This document shows positions 1 to 12,031 of a stretch of DNA of 64,000 nt, piece by piece. Positions within the stretch are counted from its first letter, which is position 1; every line of letters starts with the position of its first letter. The position numbers and the translations under genes were made by a program. Source of the stretch: Burhinus oedicnemus (Eukaryota; Chordata; Aves; Charadriiformes; Burhinidae); assembly GCA_008921705.1 (NCBI GenBank), contig VFFE01007649.1:464674-528673 (forward strand), given 5' to 3'. The notes under the pieces are model-generated. The model worked only from the letters and a program-made list of their open reading frames with translations. It was not told the origin of the DNA and ran no database searches.

Positions 1-673
1 CAGCCCCTGGGCAAAACAATCACGGACTCAGTGACCCCAGACCTCCCTTGCCCTTCACCTTCCCTTGTGTCTCCTCGCAGGATGTGCTTCACAGAATTAG
101 TGCAATGTCTTGGCCCTTCGCATTAACGTAGCTCCGCCACTGATCCCTGCAGAAGGCTGTCATGCAGACAGATGCCTGTGGTTTCACTGTGGTGCAGTGA
201 GGTACAACTCGGGTGGCTCTTTGTCTGTATGAGTGAAGATTTGCAATACTCTTTTTCTTGGAAGTACCACTTGCAGAAGAATGCGTTTGGCACAGCAGAG
301 CTGATGAGGCTTGTGCTTTCCCTGCAGGAAAGAAAAGGGTTTTGAAGACATGGCATACTGTTCAAGCAGGATATGCCGGCCCAGGCTTCACTGAATGACC
401 TCTCCTGTTAGGTGTATCAGTCACAATGTGACTTACTAATTTAGCAAGCCCAAGAGAGCAAGAAGAGTGAGGTGGAAAAAATACAGAGCAGAGATTACCA
501 CATGCAAAATCATTGCTGGCTCCTCTAAAAGGTCAGTCTGTCCTCACTTCACTGTAACCACCTTATCCTGTTTGCAACACCTATCACTGCCCTATCATTT
601 ACTTTTTGTAAAAGAAAACTCTAAAATTCATATAGTTTCAAATAAATAACTCATATATGTAAAATTAAGCTTT

Positions 674-725
674 CATGCACATGCACGTGTGCACATGCAT
701 AGAAAAATGTACATATATATATATA
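674..725. repeat. Alternating purine-pyrimidine tract (potential Z-DNA) plus (AT)n
   Basis: Bases 674-701 alternate pyrimidine and purine without a break for 28 nt, rich in GCAC, CACG and TGTG steps. After a short A-run, 707-725 alternates again and becomes an AT dinucleotide repeat. Such tracts are known to adopt left-handed or unwound DNA under negative supercoiling; whether this one does is inference. Confidence 0.7.
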
Positions 726-3103
726 AAATTATAGACAAAACCCACCTATAATGGGTGATTAATTTTACATTTATATAATACAGATATATGTTATATGAAA
801 GTGAATATATAGATTTGTATCTATGTATAGAACTATTAATATATGCATTATGTATATCATTATTACCACTATTATTATTATTCTCGACATGTTATGTGCA
901 AAATGCCTCCCTGAGTTTTCACACTGCTTTCATCTTATTACCTGGTGAGCCACTGCTTTTGATGTTGGCATACTTAGTATTTTTCAATTTGCTGTTTGGA
1001 CTTAAAGGTAATGTTGCTGTACATGCTGAAACCATTTGCATTGCCCTTTTGAAACAATGATATTGTTTCTAAAATCTTTATTCACTGAACATTTTATTTG
1101 CCAGCAGAGAAAAATCTTTGCTGACCTTACACTGAGCAAGGCCAGGGTTATCTCTTGTTAAGCCACGAACTCCTAATTTGAATTAGTAACGTTTTACGCA
1201 GAGACACTTTAAAAGAGAAATGATCTTTTTCTGCATGCTGTACAGTAACTCTAATGAAGCTAAATTGCACAGGGAAACATTGGGCTGTAGGAAATCAGCA
1301 ATGATGTTGGGGTTTGCATAACCGAAGCAGAACGAACCCCTGGAGAGGTGCAGACTTTACCGGCAGCATGCTAAATACAGTGCAATGATGGATGATGGAT
1401 GATTGCCCGTGGGAGAAAGCAGAGAATGAAAGACATGTACATACACAGGCACAGAGCCGTACCATATGGCAGCACCTAAGAAGGGAGAGTGGAGGATATG
1501 TCTTGTCCTGTTGCTTCCTCCTCTCACTCCCACTCCAACGTACCTTGCTAGCGTGAGAAACCTAAGCATCAGTGACATGAAATGGCCTCAGTAGGTTCTG
1601 GCTATCTTTGGGAATAGAGGTGATGGGTTCTCTAGGATTTGGTTTTGTTTCTTAGAATTTGCAAGTTGATTTGGATTATTAACTTACTGGCTTAAGTTCT
1701 GGATGGAAGCTCAAAGGCTAAGTTTTCGGAGATGAAATTCGTGCATGATGGGGGAAAAAAAGGAAAGTGAACTAGATATCTGTGTGCTTGCCTGTGGAAT
1801 GGAAGCCTGGATGTTTGATTCTTTTTATTTTTTTTTTTTTTTAAGTTTACTGTTTCTACCTGTTTTAATACTGGGAACTAGGGGAAGAATATGGTGGGTT
1901 GATTCTATAAGTGTGATTATATTCTGTGGTCATCTTGACTGAATGGGGATGACTAGACACATTAGGGATTTTCTGTAACATTAATAGAAGTTCTTTATGT
2001 ATATATTGAAAAACGGACAAATTCTTCCACAGAGCAGACACGAGAACCAAAAAGTAAATCTCTCCAGTCTTTTCATTATCTGTCCCAGGTTCTCCAAAAA
2101 TCCACTTTGGCCGTGTCAGCCTAATCACTTCTGTACATTCTAAAACTGAAGGCAGAGATCCCCTTTGCAGTTTTATGATGGTTAAATGTCTCAATAAGAT
2201 ATCTTTTACTAAAAAACCTGAATAATGACTTTTTATTTTTAATAATGTTATTGCATTGGGCGCTGCAGAAGAAAATTTTACCATTTATTTTAAAGAACTG
2301 CCAAATATTGTTTGCTAGATATTTTTATTCTACTCCATAAAAAGAAATTTTAGCCCACAGTGAAGGTCTGTGATTGATCAAGTACTAATCCACCAATTCA
2401 TTATCTATGTGAGGACTAGGCAAAACTGCAGTTTTGGCAAATGGGAAAGCTCCCTTAATAATTTTCTTGGAGCTGCACCTCAAGTGCTGATGCAGAGTCA
2501 CATCACAGGGCTCCATGTGCTGGTCTGCTGAGCTGTCTAGATGAACCCAGAAAGAAGTATAGTGATTTATGCACTCTTTTATTCACAAGTCAGCATTGAA
2601 AGAGTCAATTCTCACCCGCCTAAGTCATTCCTAACTGTACAAGTCGCAACCTACCTTCAGGAATATATTCAAAAGATCATAACTTTTTAAAATATCTGAG
2701 CCTGGTGATACTCTTCCTATTTTTTAATTGAGGAATAGTGTTAAAATCTGTGGCATTCCCTGGACCGTATCTTTTAAAAATTACTTGTTTGCATGTGAAA
2801 GCCTCAAGTACCACCCCTAGCAGACATGTCCCAATCAACGGATAATATCAGAGAAATAAGTCATTCATTGCTTTTTGAATAATGAATTGTTGTGACTAAA
2901 GCGCTTAATAGGTCAGCATAAATGCTGACAATTGATATTTGCTTCTCAAGGATGACTTTAAAATCTTTTTTGTGTAAGAGTGGGGTCCTAAGTGTCTACA
3001 AAAGTGATATGCAGTTTGTTGTGGTAGGCTTTGCAGTATTTTATGTCTACTTATTTCCCTCAAGATAATATGTCTTCCTCTTACTCTCCCCCAAATATCT
3101 ATA

Positions 3104-3172
3104 AAATTAAACAAACAAACAAAAAAAACCAAACACAAAAAACTCCCAAAAAACAAAAACAAAGCCCCAAAC
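3104..3172. repeat. A-rich low-complexity tract with AAAC units
   Basis: Starts with AAAC-type repeats (ACAAACAAAC) followed by A-runs broken by single C or CCC groups. It is low-complexity sequence. No attached retroelement body is recognisable on either side. Confidence 0.75.
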
Positions 3173-5083
3173 ATTTAGGAAAGGTGTTGAAAATGGGAGA
3201 ATGGAGCTATCTTTCACAGATCCCAAGCCCTGGTGGCATATGAATCAACTACAATTAGTGTTATGGATACTCAGCACTAAACACTTCCATCAGTATTTTA
3301 ATGGACATTTCTATATACAGCGATTTGTTCTTTTGTTTCTGAAAGAATGTTTGCATATGAAAATGTGGGGGAAATATTTGAAAGAAATGGCTCTGGAGCC
3401 CTAGTGTAGGATTTTTCCCCATTGTAGATGTATAATGTGCACCTTCACGAGTCTGTGATGTTCCTAAATAGACTAAATCTTTCTGAACCTTTCCAATGAT
3501 AAGACACAACCTAGTATTCCTTGTTGTGACTCTGCCTCCTCTTCAGCTGCCCTGACAGTTTCATTAAAACGTACACATTTTTTTAGCGTATGAGAAGAAA
3601 AGTATCATAAATTTAGGTTCTTGCCCTTATCCACCCTTCCATTCAGCTCATGCATCTGTGTGAGGGAAAATGCCACAAATTCTTTTCCATCAAACCCTAC
3701 CTGTTACCACAGATGTTTTGGTAAGATCTGCCTTGCCTGCTTTTTCCTACAGTGGCGCAGAGGAATGAGACGGGTGCAGCAGTGGACATCCTGCAGCTTA
3801 ATGCTGGGTCAGTCTTCAGGGTCTTTTGTCTTTTCTGCTTTTGGAACTCCAGGGAAAATGGTTCTTGAATGATCAGCTAATTCCCACCAACTATGAGTAT
3901 GTCCAAATATCCACTGGACACTTGTATCTTGAAAATACCCAAATATGTGTGTCTCGGTAGACAGGAACAAAATGCTGCATGGTACAGAGAACTGACTGCA
4001 ACTTCGTGGCAAGTCTCCAGTTAATCACGTTAGATGTGTTTCTAAAGAGTTATTATAGCACCCCAAAATGTTGTCTGAATTTTAAACATACTTAAAAGCA
4101 TAGACTTAGTAGCCACCATACACAGATACAGCTGTCCTTCCAAAGCCAGCTCCAACAATGAAAATTATAGTTCAGCTGTTCAATCAACACAGCAGTAGGC
4201 AAATGTTGGTGTGAAAGATACTCAAAGTAATTTCAATTAACAACAATTAAATTGTACTTGGTTTTAAAATAGGATGTCAGAAATGAGGAGTAAGATGCAC
4301 AGCATGTCTACAGGTTATAAATGCAGATCTGGCCTGCTGCTCACCTGGGCTTTTCAGATTTCTTCTAGGCAAGAATAATATCAGCGGAACCAGGGAAAGG
4401 AGCAGAACAGCAGTTAGTGGGAGGATATAACATGAAGAGGAAAGGAAGAAGTAACTTGCTCAGCCTGACGGAAACAGAACGAACCTAACCTTTTCTCAGC
4501 CTCTGTTTTCCTCCTAGCCTGGGAGGAGGCGAAGAAAAGAGAAACAGTTGTCAGCCAGGATGAAGATATCACACAAGGGAACAGCACAACTTCCTAACTA
4601 CTGCTGTTCTCAATTTATGGCATAAAGTATATTCATCAGTATAGAGATATCAGAGCTTCGAACGTAATTCAGATGGATGAATGTTACTAAAATGCATAGC
4701 TTGGCAGAGGCCTGGTAACTCCAAAATTTTTTCAACAAAATGATTGTACTTGAAGAGCTAGTTGAGGAAATAATTCAATAGAGAAGCCCCTAATCTTCAG
4801 TGACATTCTCAGTAACAACTCTCTGTATGCTTGCAGTCCAGGAGTTCTTACAGATAGCAAGGCAATTTATGTCCTCATCAAAAGAAAAAGAAAAAAACCC
4901 CACATTATTTTCAGTAGTGTTTCTCAAATGCAGAGAAGTATGGGAGGATTTTATTTAAAGTAAACCAGAAATAATATTAATAAAAATGTAATGTACATGC
5001 AGACTAAAGTCAGATCTTTTTTACTGTTCAATTACTTTGATAGTACATGGTATGATCAACATACTGTTAAGTAAAGATTATTG

Positions 5084-5107
5084 TTATATATATAATTATA
5101 TATATAA
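5084..5107. repeat. 24-bp perfect AT palindrome
   Basis: The 24 bases read the same on both strands, with the centre between 5095 and 5096. Each arm is a TA-repeat block ending in AA or TT. A perfect AT palindrome of this size can extrude as a cruciform and is often length-unstable. Nothing in the flanks marks it as the end of a transposon. Confidence 0.85.
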
Positions 5108-8100
5108 TTTTATTGCAAATTAGTTATTTTACTTAGCTGCAACATTATGAGGTAGGATTGAACTTGTTTAGCACTTGGAAGTGTTGCTCTCAACCTGATT
5201 TCTGCCAAGCAGGGGCAACTGAGAAGACCAGAGCTTTACTTATTAGCAGAACATCCATTCATTTGCTATACTCACTGACTATCTCATTACCATTAAATCA
5301 CACAAACTCAGTTTAACCAGATGAGTCAGGGAGAAGGTGAGCCAATAGGAACTGTGACAAACTTGTCTGATTGCATGTTGTTCTTTGCTCATAGGCAGCT
5401 GCAGAGAATGGCATTTTGTGGGAAATATGATCTGCACTGAAGGCTAAAAAGATGTACGTAGAAATAAAAAGTGGTGGACAGTGCTGAATCAAAGTACTAC
5501 TGGCAGTGCATGGTAAAACATGCTGAATTTCCATTATGGACACAATAATTTAGGTTGCTCATTTCATATGATATTTTTGTCCCTCCAAAAATTGTGACAA
5601 ATGTTGAACCTAAACGTTGTCTTACAATGTATTTATATGAGAAAAAGAAACTCTGAAGTGAAGAAACTTTATTAGACTTGATGGCTGATGATATTTTTTA
5701 TGGTAGAATAAGTGCAGTTTCAAATATGAGATTGATAAACTTGTTCCTGGAATAGCTGAGATACCAGTAATTAGTAACATAAACAAAAACTGAAGTATGG
5801 TTTTTCAAGACTACTGTTAATCAGCTTTTTCAATAATTCTGAAAATGAATGGGATCAAAATTATGTGTTATGTTTTTTCAGGCCAAATATATGAGTAGGC
5901 AGATTCTTTTTTGTGTGTCATTTGTGGTAGCTTGCTCGCTGACACTACAGAGTGCTTTAATCTTCATTTTAAACATGCCCATAGAATGATTTTCAAGGAT
6001 ATTTGCTGTCGACCACTATGAACAGCACAAAGAGCTTGCAAAAGAAACAGCATAGTAGAAGCATAAAGCCAATTTTGTAAGGGAACTGACTGTCAATGTG
6101 CAATTGTTGACGCTGATATGCAGATAGGGAATGATGAAGAAGCATTCTGATAATCTGGCCACTTAATATCAGTCTGAAACCAAGCGAGGCAGCACTAAGG
6201 AAACTAAACTATTCTTTATTATTCAAATAATATGTCTTTATAATCTCACTTTCCCCTGGAGCAGCATTTTCTTGCTGATCCTCATACAACCCTTTTTTTT
6301 TTTTCTGCAGACTGCATAGATCAAGCTGAATGTTAGATAAATAATAAATCAAGTTACTTGGGGTTATATGTGCTGTTTACCCAATTGACCAAATTGTTCC
6401 TGCTACACTGTCCTTCTCCATTTCAACTGCTATTAATACCCACAGCATGACTTGAGAATTAATTGCCTATTTAGTGCTGTTGTTCTGAGGAACGGTTGAA
6501 AACTTATGCTAATAAATTACTTGATTAGTGTCATTTGACACAATGTGAATAATTTGTCAGAGGCAAGTTCTTTCCTCTTGGGAGAGCGAAGGTTAAGCAG
6601 AGACAAAATAGAAAAGCAAATATGTGAACATCAGCACCGTTATTCCTGGAACAGAACATGATATCTTTCTCTCTCTCCTATGTCACGGAGGTTCTTGTTT
6701 ACTATTTGATAACCTTTCCTGATGACCAAACTTTTTTTGTTGTCTTGCCTGATAAAAGAGTAATAAAATGCGAAGGATTAAAAAAGCTACTAAGAGTCTG
6801 AGGAAATAAATGATAAAATGTTTCCGTATTTTAGTTTATAGCAATCATTGTCCTTAAAACATACAGGATAGTCAAAAGATTTTACATTTCATCAAGACTT
6901 TTTTTTCCTCTAGGATGAAGACAAGGAAAAGGTGGATTGTTCAAAAAATAAAGTTTCAAAGTAAAATCTCTTTTTAGAAAGCTCTTTCTTTTTTTTTTTT
7001 TTTCTTCATTCTATGTGGAAACTTGCTACTTCCAATAGTTGGCCTGGTATAAAATCAGTAGGCTATGAATTTTTCCATCTTGATAGAATCCATTTAAAGG
7101 GCAGACTTCACAGATTATCTGTCCTTCTGAAGCAACGGGACGTAACAGAGTGTGCAGTGAAGAGATGTGGCAAACCCCTTAGAGATGAATGTACAATACT
7201 CTGTATCTTACCAAGATATTTTTCTACACCAACACATTTTATCTAGTTGATCACAATATGTGAATTTAAACCTTAGTATACAGTCAATGGAGCTTTCTAA
7301 AGATGACCTACTTGTTCGTAAGTATTAGAATTAGATAGTATGGGTTTTCCTTCATATGTGTACGTTAGACAAATATTTTTCATTTGCCTTTTAGCATGCA
7401 GTTAATGTGGTTTCATGATTTAAGGCTGAATATGTAATACAATAGTGTTTACCTTCTGCAACTCTGCCAAATCACACTAACAGTTCTGCTTCAATTTGTT
7501 CCAACAAGACGCTTTTGTGTTAATATACAATATGGAAATCAAACTGAAATATTTCCTTTCAAAATAACCGATGTCTCCATTAACTATTGTTTCTATTTCT
7601 TCAATATTTGAGTATGTTAATCTTGGATGACGGTCCCACTGTTGTATCTACTATACAAATGCAGGACAGCAAAAAAAGCACTCAAGAGTTTGTGATTGAA
7701 TTTTATCACAAGAGATAGACATGTGCAGGATGATTGGTGATCATAAAGAAAGAGCAAAGTAAATTACAGAGTGCTGGATATGAAAGGTAGTCATTGCTGC
7801 ACATTTTCAGCTTTATTATTGTTGCTTAGGTAGGCTTCATGAAATGGGAGGTTTGCAGAAAGATATTGTGGTGCTGATTTTCCAAATGCTGAGTGTCAGC
7901 ATAAGGGAGAGAAGAGTGACCAAAACCAAACACACAAAAAAATGGCAATGACAGCTGTCACCATGGAGTAGTCAGAATTGAAACTGCTATTTCTCATTTA
8001 CTATAGGAAATTGAAGACAAGTTGTAGAAGTTTGATATTACAGTAAAAGGAAAAAAGTGATGAAAGCATTCAGAGATAAAAATCATCTGGTCAAAGAGAC

Positions 8101-11100
8101 AAATCAGGGATCTGATCTGTCAGACAAAATTCTGAATGGCTAGCAGTAGAACAACCCCAGTCTTGTTCAGAGAAAACGTTTTTGCATTAAATGGAACACA
8201 AAATGACAGCTGAGAAAGAATTTTGGTTGAATAGATAGGAAGAAGAATATGTCTTAGACATCTTTTGCTAATAATTCTGAAAATATTATATCTTTCAGTG
8301 TTTCTCAGCATTTTGTATCTTTTTGCAGGTGTTTTGGATGGTTTTACACACAGTCACATTTGAGAATAGGCAGTTGTCATAAATCATTGCAAAGCATTCT
8401 CAGACCTCGGTAACACAGAAAACAAAAGATAACTAAACAGAAGTTTCACCTATGTTTCAGGCTTGCAGAAGCTGAATTTTTGCTGCTTTATTAATCAAGG
8501 TTCATTTTGGAAAATGAGTTTCTACCGTTTTTAACACTGCTACTCGAAGTTGTATTCAGCAACATACCTGACAGTAATTGGGAATGCTTTTGAATGACAT
8601 TGTCTTTCTTTCAAAGTAAAAAGGAATTCTCCAGTTCTATCACATGTATGGTACTTTATGTGTTGTAGATTTTGCATGCTTTAGAGACAACAGTGTCATT
8701 TAAAAAAAAAAAAGATAATACATCTTAGCAAAACGTTCAGGAGTCAGGAGAAGACCTGGCATCAGTCTTTTCACCAACAGTTTGGAAAAAAGTCTAGTGA
8801 AATTAGAGAAGAAAATGACCTGAGAGACTATCAGTCTGAAGCTTGATGGAGCAGGAAACAGGGGAATTGTTGAGCTTAGAGCAGTAAACAAACAGGGTTG
8901 TGGGCCATGTGAGAAGGGAATTTGATGAAGATATAACAAGTAGAGACATGCAGTGCAAATAGAAATAGGAAAATGATTGCTTAACCTGACAAGAAAAATC
9001 CAGTCATCTTGAAGCTGGTTGTCTGCATATTATTTATGTAGGATTCTAGTTTAGAGATGTAAAACAGGGAGAGTCAGGATGTGCATTCTAGGAAGAAGAT
9101 CAGAGATGATAAAGATTACATTTTTCTTTCATTTGGACTTCATTGTTCCAGAGAAATGAATTCTTGACATGCTTGTTGGACCAAAAGCACTAGCAACCGA
9201 AACACCTACTGAGAGACCTGGAGGCGTCCGGATGGAAAGGTATATTCTGTACACATTCACTGAAAACCTTCCTGTACCACAAAGAATAGAAGAGTTTAAA
9301 TAATGGATTGGTTAAGCAGAAAGAATGGCTAAGGTGGTAAGCTCTACCTCCAATGGCAAGAGATTTGTTTTGCAAATGTCCTTAGAGATCAAGGACATTG
9401 GCAAGAAGAAATATGTAAGACTAAGACATTTAGAAAAGGGGGAAGAGTAGCTACACTTAAAATTTAGTTCCAAAAATCAGAGAAATCTGGATTCAGATTT
9501 TTTTTTTTCCAGACTTATCCTTGCTAGTCATCCACTGTTGCCAGCTGGTGAAACATCAAGCAGTAAACAATATCATTTCACACTACTCTAGCATCGATGT
9601 GGTGGTCATTTGCACCATCTGTCACACAAATATTATTGGACAGAGAAAGCACTTCCTAAGAGCAATGTTGAAATAGCACTGAGAATCAGATAAACAGTTC
9701 CTGTGGCAAAAATCAAGGAAATCAAAGATACTGCTACAGACAAAACAAAAGAAGGAAACAGAAGAATTAAACTTAATTCTGAGTCTTGAAAGACCCCCTG
9801 CTGCAGCCCTATTCCTGCCATTCATATTGAGTCAAAGAGATGAAATCTAGAATAAGACTACAACAGACTGGTGCATTTCTAAGACAGAAATAGTGCAGAG
9901 CATGTGCATTATTACATGATATCCTGATGCAGAGGAAAAGTATGCATTGCATACTGTTACATGCTTTGGACACCACCACATTGATGGATGAGCTGTACCT
10001 GCTGGTAAACATGCCTCCTAGTGAGACCATTGGCCATATTCATAGCTTTCAAGCCTTGGTGATTTCTTTTATGCTTTATCTCCCTGCACTGTGAAGTTAC
10101 TCAACTTAACTCAAAAAAGCAGGCAGGTTAACCGTGCTAATGTGGATGTCAGCTTGAGGGAATCACCAAGTCTTCTCAGCAAGGCAAATTAGTACACATT
10201 CGTGCAGCTGCAAGAGCTCTGCGTAGCTGCTGTTAGGCCACTTCTGGTACCTAAACTAGATCATTTAAAGTGTCTAAGGTACCAGTGTGCTACAGTGTCA
10301 TCTGAAGTATGGATATAGCCTACCTCTATAGCAGTAATAATATCTAAAGTTAAGTGCAATAACCATGAAATCTCTCAAGCTTTCTGACTGGAATAATTGT
10401 CCTCCCTTAGAAATTTCTTCTGCAATTGCAAACTTATAGCAAGGCAATATTCCTTAGAATCGACATTACTGCATAGTTCCCCAAAGCCACTACTTTATTT
10501 AAAAGGCAAAATAAAAGGTAGTTTCTTGTAATATCACCACATATGAAGCATTTGTGTCTCTGGTTCTTTTAAGTGGCAATCAATGTAAAAGTAGATGTTT
10601 CTAGAGATTTTCCCCCTGCTGTTCTGACCTGTTCTAATTAAGTATGTTTGATTTTTAGATTTGGGAGATTATCTCTGGTATTAGGCTACTACTTACAAGG
10701 GTTTGCAAATAAAGAGGCTAAGGGTTTGGGGTTTTTGTCTTTTTTAAGTGGTATGTTAAATCTCATATTCCAGTATATAGAGATTTTTACCTAAATCCCA
10801 TAAACAGCTCTACTGAACTCAAATAGTTCCCATAAAGCCTAAATATCTTTCCTTTCAGGCAATCTGAAAAAACCTGGAAGTATAGCAACGTATTTTGCCT
10901 GTACAGGTTAGACTGTTCTTGCAATACGAAGAAACCTCAAAGAAATAAACATCACTAAATGTCATCACATGTTACTGTCACAGGGAATTCAATTTAAGAA
11001 GGCTGCTTATTTGCTGGTGTAATTAGATAGCATTTCCTACAGTAGAAAGATGCTTAGCCTTAAGGAGCTAGGGATGCAATTTCTCTGAATGACTGCCTTA

Positions 11101-11784
11101 TGGTTAGAAATTACCTCAGGAGAAAAAAGAACGCCTGTATTTTAGTGCTCAGTGGTGCAAGTAGAATATGGATTTCCATCCTATGCCTAGTTAATACACT
11201 TTTTGAGGAAAGCTTGTACTTTGAAAATCTCTTATGATCCTTGTAAGTATTTTGTCAATATGATAGTTGGCAGGGAATCATGGATTACATTATCAATGTT
11301 GGTGAAGATAGTATTGATTATTAACTTTCAGCTAATATAATTTTATATGAGTTTATAATCACTTTATTTTGTGTGCAATTGGTAAGGATGCATGTGCTTG
11401 TATGTGTGAAAATGTGCTTGTATGCATTACTTCAATTCTTCCAAAGTCGATATTGGTGTATTCTATGAAGGATATATAATGAGCAAACCATTCAGGCTAA
11501 ATAGACTGACTTACTAAAAAGACATACAACAGAAGGCCCCTGAATTTTTCATCAAAGAAAAGTCCTTGATTTTGAAAGGTGTCATTTCTGGTGACATAAA
11601 ATATTTCAGGACATCTTTGAATACTCAAATAATTTGAATACTCAATATTCACAACTGTTTATATCAGTTAGCATAAAAGGATTCACTGCTTTATTTAAAA
11701 ATTCAGGGTGGCCCAATTTCTACCAAAAGAAAAGTATTAGTGAGTAGAAACACCATAGATGAGAGGACAATGATTTTGCTGGAT

Positions 11785-12031
11785 AGGTTTGTCCATGGAG
11801 ATCCTTGAGGTTTAGTCTTAGGGGCAGTCTTTCTGTATTAATGACTCTGGTGCAAACAGCAGGATCATGCTAATGAAACTTGCAGATGACGCAAAGTTGA
11901 GAGACAAAATCAGCACAGAAGAGGATTGGAATATTTTACAAGAAGATGAGGGCAGAGAACTGCGAGCTGAAGGGGAATGGCAGAGCTGCAGGTCCACAGG
12001 GGCAGCTCTTAGGAATATGAAAGGCATCTAA
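11785..12031 (+). mobile_element. Eroded CR1-type LINE fragment (reverse-transcriptase region)
   Basis: Relic of a non-LTR retrotransposon reverse transcriptase. A frame open from 11822 to the stop at 12029-12031 encodes a segment with IND followed about a dozen residues later by LADDAKL. This matches the FIND...FADDTKL arrangement of the CR1 catalytic motif C, and the two aspartates are intact. The following text (ISTEEDWNILQED) matches the acidic helix usual after FADDTKL in old CR1 families. Upstream, 11790-11821 resembles the motif B region (GSVLGPVLF) but is frame-broken and contains stops. Nothing recognisable as CR1 remains beyond about 12060. It is much more diverged than the minus-strand CR1 copies further right and belongs to a different, older family. 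It is certainly inactive. Confidence 0.72.

Larger units (their letters stand above)
1..11784. other. AT-rich DNA, no gene recognised
   Basis: No open frame longer than about 140 codons and none with recognisable protein character. The longest (1865-2284, minus) has ordinary AT-rich composition with no domain, signal peptide or splice context. Contents I can name are simple sequences: a T15 run at 1828-1842, an A-rich AAAC-type tract at 3104-3172, T-runs near 6291 and 6989-7003, an A-run near 8701, and the structured sites listed separately. The first 130 bases are GC-richer than the rest and include a pyrimidine tract ending in CAG at position 80, which could be a splice acceptor, but no gene can be built from it. 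Around 10030-10330 the composition changes slightly and the text reads like an old interspersed-repeat relic that I cannot name. Confidence 0.6.

Noticed and set aside
8740..9420. Possible old retroelement relic
   Set aside because: Slightly purine-rich and of different texture, but no conserved block of CR1 or any LTR family could be recognised.
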